A DNA stretch of 64,000 nucleotides from Ramazzottius varieornatus. Its lineage: Eukaryota > Tardigrada > Eutardigrada > Parachela > Ramazzottiidae. The translations under genes were made by a program, and so were the position numbers. Shown one piece after another: positions 1 through 11,143 of this stretch; position 1 is the first letter of the stretch, and each line of letters begins with the position of its first letter. The DNA lies in NCBI GenBank assembly GCA_001949185.1, contig BDGG01000006.1:1361657-1425656 (forward strand), given 5' to 3'. The notes beneath the pieces were generated by a model, which did not search any database, had not been told where the DNA came from, and was given only the letters and a program-made list of their open reading frames with translations.

Positions 1-139
1 CGGGTTGATGGTACAAGAGGATTATACCCACTGTGCACAACAACTGCTTAGAGTATCGGAATTTTCTGTAGCTGTTAACGGGCTTGTAAAGTTGCTGCGA
101 ACGTTTGTCTTATCTTTATTGGGAAAATACTGCCAGAAA

Positions 140-1174
140 ATGACGGCTACTGTATCGATTGTCAGAGTAGGATTTGTTCTGTTTACCTTGGTGGTGTGCA
201 CCGGTAAGGCTCTTAATTTCTTCCTTTTCTCGCGTTTTAGATTTGATTTCGATTATTAAAACTTGACTTTTCAGTGTACTTATGATTACATTTTCCGAAA
301 CAGTATGACGTCTTTTCTGTCAATCACTCGAAGATCATACCATAGTGAAGCTTACCGGTGAGCCCTATGGGTTGAGGTTGAAGAACAGGGTATGCTTGAA
401 ATGTCAACCTACCATTTCGACACATTTCGCTACGGGTTTTTATCCTGTTTTCCGTTCTCTGTGATGCTTGGGATGGCAGGCGTACTTCCGGTGGACTGTC
501 GCCTTGTATGTTATCGTTGTTCTGCTTTCAGTGTCGGCAAGGAAGTGCTACGTTTGCGATTCACGGCAAAATCCCGGCTGCAGTGACGCCAACCAGATTA
601 GTCAGCTATACCAAGACTGCAGTAATATGGGAGGTTTCGGCGGAACCTACCAACAGCCCGGTTCATTCGGACAGCCCGGACAGCAAGGAGGTTTCGGACA
701 GCAAGGTGGACAATTCGGTGCAAACTATGGCGGAGATCGGTGCTACAAAATGATGATTGTCGGTGGGCAAGGTGGACCTGTCGGTGGCGGAGGTTTTCAG
801 AATCAACGTAAGGAAATTTCGTTTTCCCCATCTTATTCGTACTCGGTGGTGAAGCCTTTGAGCCAGAAAAAACGAAGTTCGCCTCTGAAATCAAGGCACA
901 ATAAAACCTAATGAACAGAGAAAAATTCAGAAACCTATTTTCAGCACAAGTGATCCGTGGCTGTGGAGCGCCACCTATGATGGGCGGTGGACAACCTGGA
1001 ATGGGAGGCATGGTCGGCAGTGACGGATGCTCATGGATGGGGAACATTATGACATGTTCCTGCGACTGGAACTACTGCAACGGTTCGACGCGAGTGTCCA
1101 CTACTTCCTTCTACAGCCTTCTTGCAATAGCCGCCTTTGCCAGCCTCTTTTCTTTATCAAGCCGGAAGCCATGA
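140..1174 (+). CDS. GPI-anchored Ly6/three-finger-domain protein, Gly/Gln-rich loop
   Basis: Three exons fit in phase: 140-203, 532-807 and 945-1174 (189 aa). Exon 1 encodes a signal peptide (MTATVSIVRVGFVLFTLVVC). The mature part starts near KCYVC and holds ten cysteines ending in CSCDWNYCN, the C-terminal signature of Ly6/uPAR three-finger domains. A low-complexity Gly/Gln/Phe insertion (about residues 50-80) sits between the fourth and fifth cysteines. The C terminus is hydrophobic (SFYSLLAIAAFASLF) after a Gly-Ser, as in a GPI-anchor signal, so an extracellular membrane-tethered location is likely. Family members modulate receptors or ion channels or act as adhesion molecules; the ligand cannot be told here. 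An alternative start at 468 reads through the exon-2 acceptor and also gives a hydrophobic leader, so the first exon may be alternative. Donors GTAAGG at 204 and 808; acceptors TTTCAG at 531 and TTTTCAG at 944. Confidence 0.75.
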
Positions 1175-2185
1175 GGAGATCTTCTCGCCAAAGAAGAACA
1201 CTAGAGCGTTTTTCCAGATTAGCTGATTGATTCTAGGATCCGACCAAGTTTACGGTGATTATGCCTTCCATTGGTTTGTTTGACGTTGACTTCCGATGTT
1301 TCCTACCTACCGTACCTGTCTGCATCTTTCTTCACATGTTAATTGCCAAAATTAGCGTCGCTCAGTTGATCAAGAGCGACGTTGACTTCGTTGAATGTTT
1401 TGACGGCTCGCTCTATGGTTCCTCTTCGATGCCCTCTGCTTGTTTAATACCGCTATAGCGCCATTGTTGACAAGTTGCTCCTTCACATGTTCAGATGTTT
1501 ACACCCTGTCATTTTTACGGCCATCATCATAACGCCTGGGTCTCTTCTTTCGCTAAAAGTACCTCGCCCCACTGTAAAAATAAACACCTGTATCGTTGCT
1601 CTAGCCATGAAACGAACAGATGCTGAGGTCTCGTCTCTAAGAATGTCATTGACACCGATATCATCCTGCGTTCTGAACAGGCAGGTTTATAGAGAACCGA
1701 ACGAAAAATTAATTTCAATATGCCTCTGCGATATTCAACGTAACTAACTTTGACTCTGCCGTGTACGGAATACACGGCACACATCACGCTAAGCTCGAGT
1801 TCGCCGTCATCCGCATTTTTCGTAGTCGATATTATCGTCGAAATGGGACCAGGCGACTAAAGCAAGCGACTGGCTTTTCTACAACAAAATGTGTTTTTTG
1901 GTCTCTAGATAAATGAAATCTATGGGAGACATACAGGAGCGATCCGGAAAGTAAATACGTGATGTCGTGCTGGTGGCGCCGTCTGTCAAACGTTTGTTGA
2001 ATCTTAGTTCGGTTGTAAACTGATAAAGTAATATTCGTTCTAGGACGGAATGCCCCGGTACGATAGCGCAAGGCATACTAGTACCAGAATCAAAAGGCCG
2101 ATCAGCGGTTCTGTGTATCGCCCTTGAAATCCGTCCGGCCGAAAGATAGAAACCAGGTGCGGCAGCAGGAAAGTTTGAAGACTAA
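1175..2185. other. Intergenic stretch without recognisable gene
   Basis: Only short open frames on both strands, none with a recognisable domain, splice partner or low-complexity coding look. The stretch runs from the Ly6-like stop codon to the transposon boundary. I see no clear polyadenylation signal, repeat array or structured RNA. Confidence 0.5.
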
Positions 2186-2373
2186 CGAGGGGATTATGCC
2201 TGTCCTCCGCCTTCCCGAAATGTTGTGGTATGATAGAACGGTAGAGAAGAGTCTGCTTTATCATCTGAAACAGGCGTGGCCTGCCGGATAAAATCCTGGA
2301 AGCCTATACAGGAGCCGGAAGTGACGTCAAAATCTGGGCGGTACGCACCTATTGATTTTATCGGGCTTACTTA

Positions 2374-4342
2374 TTATTCAAACTCAACTTCAGCTAAACA
2401 TAAAGGAGCTTTGCACCATCCACATTTCAGAAGCAAGGAACGTTCACAGTTATCATAGTCACAACGACCAATCAGTCCTTGGAAACAGAATTCCGTTGGA
2501 TCAACATATTCTACGGACCTGTCAACATACCCTGACAAATGCCAAGCTTGAGCAATGAGATTAGCAAATCTGGGGGAAGTAAACTGCTGGTAAATCAGGG
2601 AATGCATTTTTAATACGACGTCCCGATGATGCACTTGAACCGGCTGATCGTTCAAGAATATCCAGTTCGAAACCTTCCTGAAATATCCCTTGTACATCCG
2701 GAAGCAAAGAACGTCCAGTGGCTGAATCTGGCCCGTGACTTTAGGTGGTATAGTGGTCATTTCGTATTCCAATTCCTCCGGTTTGACGTCCATGGCTTCT
2801 TGGTCAGCAAACGTCGGCCAAGAATCAGCAAGGCATATACAGTGCTGATTCATCTGCGGGAAGAAAACCTTCTCGCACCATTCGATGTATAGCTGCTTCA
2901 TCATCTTGCCAGACGTGGAAGCAGTGACATACAGGTTACCAGCTTTGAACATGGACTTTTTTACAAGCGGTCCGAAGATTCATTTGGGTTCTTGCAGCGT
3001 GATGAAGAGAACGGGCAGAAACTTGCGAACACCTGGGGAGACGCACATCATCACCTTGTAGCTGTGAGTCATCGAGTTCTGAGATTGTGAAAGTGCCAGA
3101 ACGTGCCTTGCACCGACGAAATCCAGAGTTCGACCTGGCCTCATTTCGTACTCAAACCCACTTTGGTCAGCATTCCACAGACAGTCTTCCCCGTACGCCA
3201 GGATTCCTTCTCTGACCATAGCAACGCAATCTTCGGCGCGCTTCTTCCTATCCGGCTCTGCCTTGAGACACTTTTCGGCGACGAACTTTCGTACTCATTT
3301 CGTACTCAAACCCACTTTGGTCAGCATTCCACAGACAGTCTTCCCCGTACGCCAGGATTCCTTCTCTGACCATAGCAACGCAATCTTCGGCGCGCTTCCT
3401 CCTATCCGGCTCTGCCTTGAGACACTTTTCGGCGACGAACTTTGTAATCTTCCTGTCACAAGTGTTGTAGTACCTTTAAACGAGCGACAAGGTTAGGAAC
3501 GACGAACACCTGAATTGGTCTGTAAATGGTCAAGGTCTGACATGAATCTTACTTTTTGAACTTTCCGACCCAATGGGGAGAACCTGTGAAACCGGAAAGA
3601 CAAATCTTACGGTTCGCTGTAACAGCGCATTGCTGGGTATCCAGATCCTTCACTACATTAGGTTTTTGCTTGGCCAGGGAAAACTTCTCTCCTGTTTTCA
3701 GTCGTATCGCCTTCAGCTTATCGATCCGCGAGCCTCCTTCTTCAACGTGACGTCCCTATTCTCTCAGCTGGCGTGTACTGGTGACTTTTCTGAACAGCTT
3801 CTGCACACTGGAAAGGCTGCGACGTTGCTTGGAAGAGACATTAATCCAGTAAGCGACAGCACGTTTCTTGTAGACTAAATCAGCTGCCTGGGTTAATGTC
3901 ACTTTGTGATTCGAGATTCGGGGTACAAACAGCTCATCAGAAGATGGTTCTGTTCCACCTGTAGCAGGTTTGGTAAGGCGATCATTCGGAATGGATTCGA
4001 AGTCTGCTTCGCTATGTCCATGGAGTAGGTTGGTTTCAGCCATTGACTCTTCCAGCTCATCGAACGTTAGCATGCCAACGGGTAGCTCGTACGCGAGATC
4101 TTCTTCGATGGCCGATATCGGACTTCCCGCTAGGTCGATCTGGACGTCTAAGAAATTTGGAAGCACAAGGTTAGGCCTGAGACATGCTTATAAATAGCGA
4201 TGTAAGGGTGAAAGTTTACCTTAACCTTGATGATTGTCTTTAACATCCTGTCAAATTCGCTCGGCGAGTCGCTAAGTTGGAAATGTTGCTCGTAGTCCGA
4301 CTGCAGTAGTTTCAAGATGTTGAGGGGATTAACTGAATCCAT
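2374..4342 (-). pseudogene. DDE-superfamily (pogo/Tigger-like) transposase, broken
   Basis: Pieces of one transposase lie on the minus strand: an N-terminal part from 4342, apparently with an intron ending at TTCTTAG before the frame that starts DVQIDLAG, then a frame down to 3756, then 3219-2983 and 2952-2374. Motifs seen are NADQSG (first Asp, codon near 3168), CLADSWPTF (second Asp, near 2826) and TGQIQPLDV (third Asp, near 2715), giving a DD36D spacing like the pogo/Tigger clan, whose transposases cut and join DNA. A Cys/His-containing tail follows (CDYDNC...CGWC). Damage: an in-frame TGA at 2980-2982 separates LQEPK from IFGPLV, and a 154-bp tandem duplication (3141-3443) repeats the region around the first Asp. 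The exact family is uncertain; a broken DDE transposase is well supported. Confidence 0.72.
3141..3443. repeat. 154-bp tandem duplication inside the transposase
   Basis: The sequence TCATTTCGTACTCAAACCC starts at 3141 and again at 3295. The two copies run to 3289 and 3443 with one visible mismatch (CTTCTTCC against CTTCCTCC). The unit includes the codon for the first catalytic Asp, so the duplication disrupts the transposase. The near-identity suggests the duplication is recent, or an assembly artefact. Confidence 0.9.
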
Positions 4343-4642
4343 GGGGCTATCGGAAGGAGAAGAAGAGAAGAAAGAAATTCATAAAACAGAAGTGATGAGG
4401 TTGCATACTAAAGCACGATGTAGCTCTGTCAATCAGTAACGAATCAACAACGTGGGAATCAAACCGCTTGATTGACTAACTATGTACCGCCCAGATTTTG
4501 ACGTCACTTCCGGTTCCTGTATAGGCTTCCAGGATTTCATTCGGCAGTCTACGCCAGTTTCAGATGATGGAGCAGACTCTTCTCTACCATTCTATCATAC
4601 CAGAATATTTCGGGAAGGCGGAGGACAGGCATAATCCCCTCG

Positions 4643-5233
4643 TAAAACGAAAAGGGACCTGCATCGCTGCGTGAAGGAAGCAAAGCTCTAATTTACGAAC
4701 CGAACCAGGAAGTACCAGGCATGAGTAAACTAAAAACGTTAACCGCTAATGGCAGAAAGACGCTATTCTGACGGATCGCTGAAAATAGGTCGACGATGTC
4801 AGAATCTTTTCTTTTTACTCACAATCCAGCACTAACGAGATCCAAGCGCAACATTGCTACAGATACTGTAAGCCGATCTTTCTCTCACGTTTTGCTTCGC
4901 ATAATCCCGGCCCTACTCACCCACCACGAGTTCTTGTTGTCGCCCTCTGCCCTAAGATACAATATTGTTGAACCCAGTATTAGGCCGCACCAGTCTCCGG
5001 TGATCACATGAAAGTCCACGAACTGGTTAATTTGTAAAGTGGAGCTGTCTCTTGGTCTCGATGGTTCTCTTCACTATGAGGAATATGATCATGATGTACG
5101 CTTAACTGGTCATGCACATCTAGAAAAAAGCTTAAGGACTCCGCGATACCGGGGATCATCCCCTTGTATTTTTTAGTGAAACTCTGGCAATTTAACCAGC
5201 GATTGCCCGCAGAAAACCCGCGAAATTTCTACA
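4643..5233. other. Intergenic stretch upstream of the first ANF-domain receptor
   Basis: No convincing coding frame on either strand. The stretch between the transposon and the signal-peptide exon at 5234 would hold the receptor's promoter, but I see no clear TATA box or initiator. Confidence 0.4.
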
Positions 5234-7855
5234 ATGGACTGCAAAATTGTAATTTTTCGGCTCTTCCACTTTGCCGTTAATCTTCACTTCTGTTTGGGTT
5301 TTATTACACCTCACCTGGATACGATTGTTCGTATTTTGGGGGAAGACCCTAACTACGGATATCATGCCACAGCGCCGATGTACGATGTGGCTTTCCAACA
5401 TGCAGATCAAATGTTTCCCGGTCTATTCGCCAATACCGCGCGGCACGTTTTGTACAAGAGGGATGTGGTGGACTGCAATTCTGCAGCCGCAAACATGGTG
5501 GAACTGATGGGCCAAGTGGTCGCCATAGTGGATCGTGCTTCCGGTCCGACCGTCCTGTTCTCACCCGGCTGCAGTCTGGAACTTGCACCTTTGGCTGATC
5601 TGGCTCGCGGTAGATGCTTTCCAACTAAATGCTACCGTATCTAAAGATATTTATTTCTTCAATACACAGATAATATAAATCACTTCTTTCCCATATCTTT
5701 TGGTTCTAGAGATGAATCTTCTTTTGCTGGTCAGGTGAGCATATTATAATAGAATGAAAACCGTACCTTCGGTTCTGCGATTCTGAGAACACGTCGTGAT
5801 CCTCAATACAGTACCATCGTGATCGTGTTCTACACGACGAGTCATATTGGGATTTTTCCTATTAAATGCTTTTCGTAGTACCTCATCGGATGTGGCCTTT
5901 ATGAACAAGTAACGTTTCCCGACCTTTGTGTCTTTCTCTCACACCGGACAAGGCGGAGCAGTGCCGGGCTTGATTCTTTTTCTGAAAAAGTTCGGCTGGA
6001 CTACGATCTCCGTGTTCTGTGAAAACTTATCCAACTACCTGAGCATTTCGTCAATGTTTGGTCTACATTGTCGAGCCATCAAAAACTTCCTGATGACTCC
6101 ATCTTCTGGCTTCACGGTCTATTACCAGGACATCGACTCTGTGCGTAATGCTGGTCCCGATCTCTTCCGCTCTTTACTCTTACGGGCTCAGTTTCAAAGC
6201 AGAAGTAAGTTGCGTGACGGGCAACTAATGTGTTTTGGGACGGAGAGCGTCTCCCTTGATGTTTTCGATTCCTGTTGAAATTGCAGTAATAATAGTGGAG
6301 TCACGAGAAGATGTGGTACGCCGATTCATGGTACGGTTAAAGGTGCTTGGTATTTATGGTCACGAGTGCCACCATTTTTGGGTNNNNNNNNNNNNNNNNN
6401 NNNNNNNNNNNNNNNNNNNNNNNNNNNNNNNNNACCCAAAAGGGGAACTGTTGGTACCAACGCAGCAAAAAACGGCGATAGTGTCCGTCTTTGCGAAAAC
6501 GACAACCGTGGTCCGTTTGCCCGTGGCACCAGGTGGTTGTACAGAGTGGGAACTTGAAGTTCCTCATTGATAAGCTGTGTTCGACAACTTCACGCAGTAC
6601 ATGCAGCTGACCCGACTTTTGGTCGGGACAATTAGTGACCACTGGCCGAAAGCGGCAGCTGGCTCCAATCAATGGAAGCGATGGCGCTTTCGGCAGATGG
6701 CCAATAATTTTTTTCCGGCCAGTAATAGTGCAGCTACGTGTGCAGAGTTCGAGAAATGGTTGTTTCAGATCCAAGCTTATCTCTTGAACATGACCAAGGG
6801 AGAATACGTAAGTGTACAACTCCAGTATACAGAGGAAACAGTCAGCATTTCGTACAAATCACTCAATCGGCAGCTGTTTCAGGTGTTCCTCTATCCGGAG
6901 CCAAACAAAGTCACATCCTACATAAGCCCTTTGGATCCGACTGACGACCCTAATGATAAGGTTCCTCACCCACTTATCGCTTATTCAGAGTCAAAATGAT
7001 GCTGAATTTTGGGTGCAGCTTGCAACGGAAGCTTACAAAGCTTTAATCTTGCTGGAATTCGATGACTGGGAAACTCCGCAAACTGCCAAGATCCTTCGAC
7101 AAGTTGCTCAGAGATCGGCGACCAATTACAATTGTACTTTTCGTCCGGACGAACTGGTAAGCCACAAGAGAAAATGTAGTGCATTTTACTCATGCGGATG
7201 GAAAACAAGCCTGCCGGGTGTGATTACCGAAGATGATACTATATGTACCTGCTTAGGTCAACGATGACTCGATTGCTGTCCATGAAATTGTCGAAGCTTT
7301 TGCAACGGTGAGTATTTGTGTTTCCTCATCATCCTTTAGGGTTCTCATCTGAGGAACCCCGAGCTTTTTAAGATTTAGGTCCTCCAAGAAATCGTGTCGT
7401 CCGAACGACTCACAAGTACAGCAAACTTTCGTCAAAGTATTGTGAACAGAACATTCATCACCAGCACCAGAAACGTCACAATCGGAGCAGACGCCTATCG
7501 GCGAACTAACTTACTGCTTTGCCGACTCAATCCACCCTTACAGAAATTTGAGGTACTGTACATTAATTAATCCGAGCAGGCGTCTAATTTATCAACAGCT
7601 CCAGTCTCCATAAATCTTCTGCGCATAGACGGGATGGATTTACAACTCACCTTTAGTCCGCATCGAGATGGCTAATTCAGACATCGCCAACAGGTGGCAG
7701 GGTCGCACTGATCCGCCACCGGCTTTACCGCTTTGTGGGTTCTACGGTCAACTGTGCAAAGAAGCTAACCTGGGACAGGAGACTTCGAAGTTGCTGGCTG
7801 GTGTAATCACCAGCATTTTGCTATTTGGCGCAGTCATTGGTGTTGTTGTGTATCG
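5234..7855 (+). pseudogene. ANF-domain (natriuretic-peptide-receptor-like) receptor copy A, with in-frame stop
   Basis: Ten exons fit in phase and match the downstream copy B in length: 5234-5609, 5710-5734 (25 nt), 5879-6204, 6287-6330, 6769-6807, 6883-6960, 7019-7156, 7257-7307, 7379-7552 and 7629-7855. The product would have a hydrophobic N terminus, an ANF ligand-binding domain (ILGEDPNYGYHATAPMYD; FSPGCSLELAPLADLAR; YLLNMTKGEY), the membrane-proximal PLCGFYGQLC motif and one TM helix (LLAGVITSILLFGAVIGVVV). In this family the domain binds peptide ligands outside the cell. Exon 3 contains TAA at 5910-5912 where copy B has CAG. No in-frame tail exon equivalent to that of B was found (the frame at 8015-8203 does not join in phase). 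All splice sites are intact, so inactivation looks recent, or the stop is a sequencing error. A 50-base run of N (6384-6433) lies in intron 4. Confidence 0.75.
6384..6433. other. Assembly gap (50 N) flanked by a short palindrome
   Basis: Fifty undetermined bases inside intron 4 of receptor copy A. The flanks read TTTTGGGT before and ACCCAAAA after, an 8-bp inverted pair, so the missing piece may be a hairpin or inverted repeat that broke the assembly. The true length is unknown. The next 300 bases also hold small inverted pairs, such as CCCGACTTTTGGTCGGG near 6613. Confidence 0.9.
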
Positions 7856-8660
7856 GTATGAACATATAATTCTTGATCGATGATACGGTACAGAGGAACA
7901 GTGTATGATAGATCAAAAGCGACACCTTTCGATGCAGGAAATCACAGTTGAATGCGCTACACGACGGAGAACTCTGGTTGCTGGATGTTTCCTGCTTGCT
8001 GCTTGATTCGGAAGCCCAAAATCAGGGAGACATACATCAACATCAGAGTTCCACAGATGAACCCCAAGCAAGAATCTATTAACAGCATTACGCAAAATAA
8101 GACAGCTCGGTCAACCAAACCAGTGTATTTTCGGACTGCTAAATTTGATCGATGTAGAGTAGTAGTGCAGTCGTTCTCTTCTGAAGCACTCACAAAAAAC
8201 TAGTGACCGTATGTCAGTGCAAGCCGAAAATTGCGGAAGGCCCCGGAAGAACCCTGTCTGCACTCGCCCATGGTGCCATCTGGGAAGCTGGACTAATCCG
8301 ACTCCCACTCTCCTTACTTTTAATATTAATGGATCATCAGGTCGAGCAGCACGAGGAAGACATCACCAATAGAATCTTTTTGCTACGATTTCACGAGCAA
8401 ATTACTGCCTACATAGTATATTCATCATCTAACACCTCTGCTAAAAAATCTCGGTGTTTCAACCAAATTACTCCCGCTCTGAAACTGAACAAACATATTG
8501 CACAGTAGGTCGTTTGTTCCCTGCGTTCCGATCCTCTTGGCTCCTATTCGCCCACCATAGTTCGTAACTGCTGTTTCGCCTTCAAGTTGCTGTGTTTCGC
8601 TGTGGCTTCTCCATCAACCCGTTCGACATATGCTACCTAAATTCATGGTTTCAAAGGTGA
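7856..8660. other. Downstream of receptor copy A; tail exon unresolved
   Basis: A plus-strand frame from 7952 to 8203 aligns in position with the tail exon of copy B (both have a proline-lysine start after a TTCGG..AG acceptor) but cannot be joined in phase to the TM exon. On the opposite strand 7957-8193 has a frame with two hydrophobic runs (LFCVMLLIDSCLGFICG and LMLMYVSLILGF). I could not connect it to any gene, and it may be a mirror effect of the plus-strand composition. Confidence 0.3.
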
Positions 8661-9850
8661 ACAATCAGCCAAGTCAACGGGTCTGCTCGCCATGCGTATG
8701 GTTGGTGTCAAAACTGAATAGCCAAATGAGGTAACACATTTCGAACGAGTGGCCTGGCTTTTCATTTTTAATTGGCAGAGTACAGTTACGCCTGTCAGTG
8801 TCCGATACATCTTTACTATTTAGGTTCAATTAGTCCAGTGTTAGACATACTTAGACAATTAGACATACTCAGGGGAAATGTGCCTGTGTTTTAGGAGCCT
8901 TTCCATTCTCCCCGCGGTCTAGAAGAAATCTTTTATTTTATGGATACAGTCCACCAGTGTTGTTCCAATTATTGTAATTCGTAATTGAAAATAGCCAAAT
9001 TTGACGGTTTTGGAATTCCGATAAAACAATTCAGATTGCAAATTCTGGGTTGGTCAGTTCAATATTAATCGATATTGAATCGGAATTTCAAGAACGAGAA
9101 GATATCTTAATGTACAATTGAAATCCAAGATGTTGGAAATTCGAATGATAACTGACACCAAAGAAGCACGCGGAATGCACGTGGATATATCGCTTTCTCG
9201 CCCTGTGAAGCACCGTCAGTGCTCGATTGAGTGACTAACGATGTGCTGGTGCACGTACACAACAGAATCAGAAATTCAGAATGCGTAATAAGTGCTTCGC
9301 GAAGCTGCAATTCTTTCTTGTATGACGTAACACGGCGGGCCTAGCTAGGGTTCTGTTTCTCCAGTGGGGTTCAAGTTTACGCCTGAGCGATACACCGTGG
9401 CTCCTTCATGGAGCATAACAGTCCGTTTTGACGACAGTCATCCGTACTGGATACTTTGGGAACGACGTATTCTCCGCGAAATACCAGAAGGTCAATCTAT
9501 TCGCTTACCCATCCGACGCGTGGTACCGAACAGAAATGACAATTTTATGAGAACTCAAATTACAAAACACCATCCCAATAATTCGAATAATTTCAATTGT
9601 TGTCGAAACTTGACTTTGAATTAATCGTAATTGATGATCCAGCCAGGACGAGGTACCTGCAGTTCAAATTGCTGCTACGCAAAGGATTCCGATTGATCGT
9701 AATTGCAATTCAAACTGAAAAAGTCATATCGAAACAACACTGCAGTCCACTCGTTCGAGATGTGTTACCTACTTTCACGGTTTCAATTCTGGGTCCGCCA
9801 TACATTCACCATAACGCATGGCAAGCCAGCATTCAAGATTATATAACATA
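8660..9850. mobile_element. Non-autonomous palindromic element with about 100-bp inverted ends
   Basis: AGGTAACACATTTCGAACGA at 8730-8749 continues to 8755 and is mirrored, with a few mismatches, at 9743-9770. Outside this core the similarity continues (GCTCGCCATGCGTATGGTTGG near 8686-8704 against CCATAACGCATGGCAAGC near 9808-9825, inverted). Between the arms is about 1 kb of AT-rich sequence without a coding frame. Related single ends occur at 9966-10001 and 35610-35642 in direct orientation. This fits a MITE or a deleted DNA transposon; the family is unknown. Confidence 0.6.
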
Positions 9851-9875
9851 TACATATCACCCTGCTTCAACCGAT

Positions 9876-10025
9876 GTAATCAAGTAATCAAGTCGCATGC
9901 GTCTAGCTAAGCTGCGGCATGGCGAGCAGGCTCGTTACTTTCCCTGATCTTTCAGTTTTTGAACCCGTCAAATTAGGTCACACATCACGAACGAGTGGAC
10001 TGTACTCGGAACCAGGAAATCTAGC
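9876..10025. repeat. Solo copy of the repeat end seen at 8.7 and 35.6 kb
   Basis: GATGTAATCAAGTAATCAAG at 9884-9903 and CGAACGAGTGGACTG near 9987-10001 recur, diverged, at 35517-35536 and 35628-35642. The second motif is also found at the inner ends of the palindromic element at 8.7/9.7 kb. The shared order of motifs over about 125 bp argues for a dispersed repeat family rather than chance. Confidence 0.55.
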
Positions 10026-11143
10026 TGGTGCTAGGCTTCCTTCGTTCTGTTACATCTTCAAAATTGTTTACTTGCAACATAAATAGACTGCGATTCCAAT
10101 AGAAAAAGAAAAAAATTAGTCCATCCTGCAGTTATAAGAACGAAATATCCAGCGTTGCAACTTGCATCTCTCGATGCTCGGCTGAACTTAGTGGCTACAG
10201 CAGCAAGGTGGAGTAACCCCTGTTTAATCCTGAGCCTCGCGGGACGGTGATATTCTTGAGCTAATGTAACGTGCGCCAAGTGTCAGTAAACTCAAATCGC
10301 GTGGCACTCAGATTTACCGTCCATTTCGACTTTCCCATATTGTACCGCTGAGACAGACGCGAGATATATGGTAGAGCGCTCAAAGGCTGCGTCCCTGGTA
10401 CCCCCGTTCGCATCGCGCTCCGGCGTCTTCACCGCCTCCGTGCTGTGGATTCGGAAGTCAGAGCTCGACCGCGGGCGTACGGACCTTGCCCCGCAACTTC
10501 GCTTCGAAGTGAAGGGAAAGAAAAGGTATTCTACTTTTCTTGACCGAAATATCAACCAATCAATCCGTCAGCGGTCCGTTGATTGCTGTAAAAATTCGTT
10601 ACGTCCGCGCAATACGACATCCTACACGTGAAGTACAGCCACGGTCCGGCTTTACTGATTGCTCAACCCGACGAGGGTGCATCGCCGCGTACTTGTACGT
10701 ACTGCGCGGACGCAGCGAATTTCTACAGTAAGGAATATTTCGGAGGAAGAACGGTAAACAGTTCGGGGAAGAAAGGTGAAATTCTATTCCTTTTTCTCTA
10801 CTTCACCTGGCCAATCTTACCTCTCACCAAGGATTGGATTTAAATAAAAGATCAATATTCGATCCAGCCAACTCGGTAGTAACCCACCCCAAGTCCACGG
10901 ACAAATCCAGTCAAATCTATACATTTGAATGTGCTTTTGTTTCTGCTTAACGTGCAAATCATGCGCACATCAGCTGGTACTCTTTAATGTCAAGAATTCA
11001 ATCAGGAATTGCGCTCAATCGGACATCCAAGCGGATGTAGAGAAAAGTGAGGTCCTCGCGATGCCGGAAATCTTCCTTTTGCCTCTGTCAGAGATATCCT
11101 GCCATTTCAGTATTGCGAGTGGCACTTGGTGAAAATTCGTACA
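10026..11143. other. Intergenic stretch upstream of receptor copy B
   Basis: Short frames on both strands around 10290-10730 have no recognisable domain and mirror each other in a GC-richer patch. I see no gene here. The promoter of copy B is expected near its 3' end but is not identifiable by eye. Confidence 0.4.

Larger units (their letters stand above)
2186..4642. mobile_element. 2.46-kb DNA transposon with 160-bp terminal inverted repeats
   Basis: The segments 2186-2344 and 4484-4642 are inverted copies of one another with scattered mismatches (for example AGGCGGAGGACAGGCATAA on the right and its complement on the left). The sequence TAA is present immediately outside both ends (2183-2185 and 4643-4645), consistent with a 3-bp (or TA) target duplication. 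Between the repeats lies a minus-strand transposase remnant. Known DD(E/D) cut-and-paste elements of the pogo/Tigger type duplicate TA; that family match is inference from the transposase motifs. The element looks inactive because its transposase is interrupted. Confidence 0.8.

Noticed and set aside
7957-8193. Minus-strand frame with two hydrophobic runs downstream of receptor copy A
   Set aside because: No start, splice partner or family; probably the complement of the degenerate tail region of copy A.
10292-10731. Overlapping frames of 60-90 codons on both strands
   Set aside because: Mutually antisense frames in a GC-rich patch; no domain, start context or splice partner.
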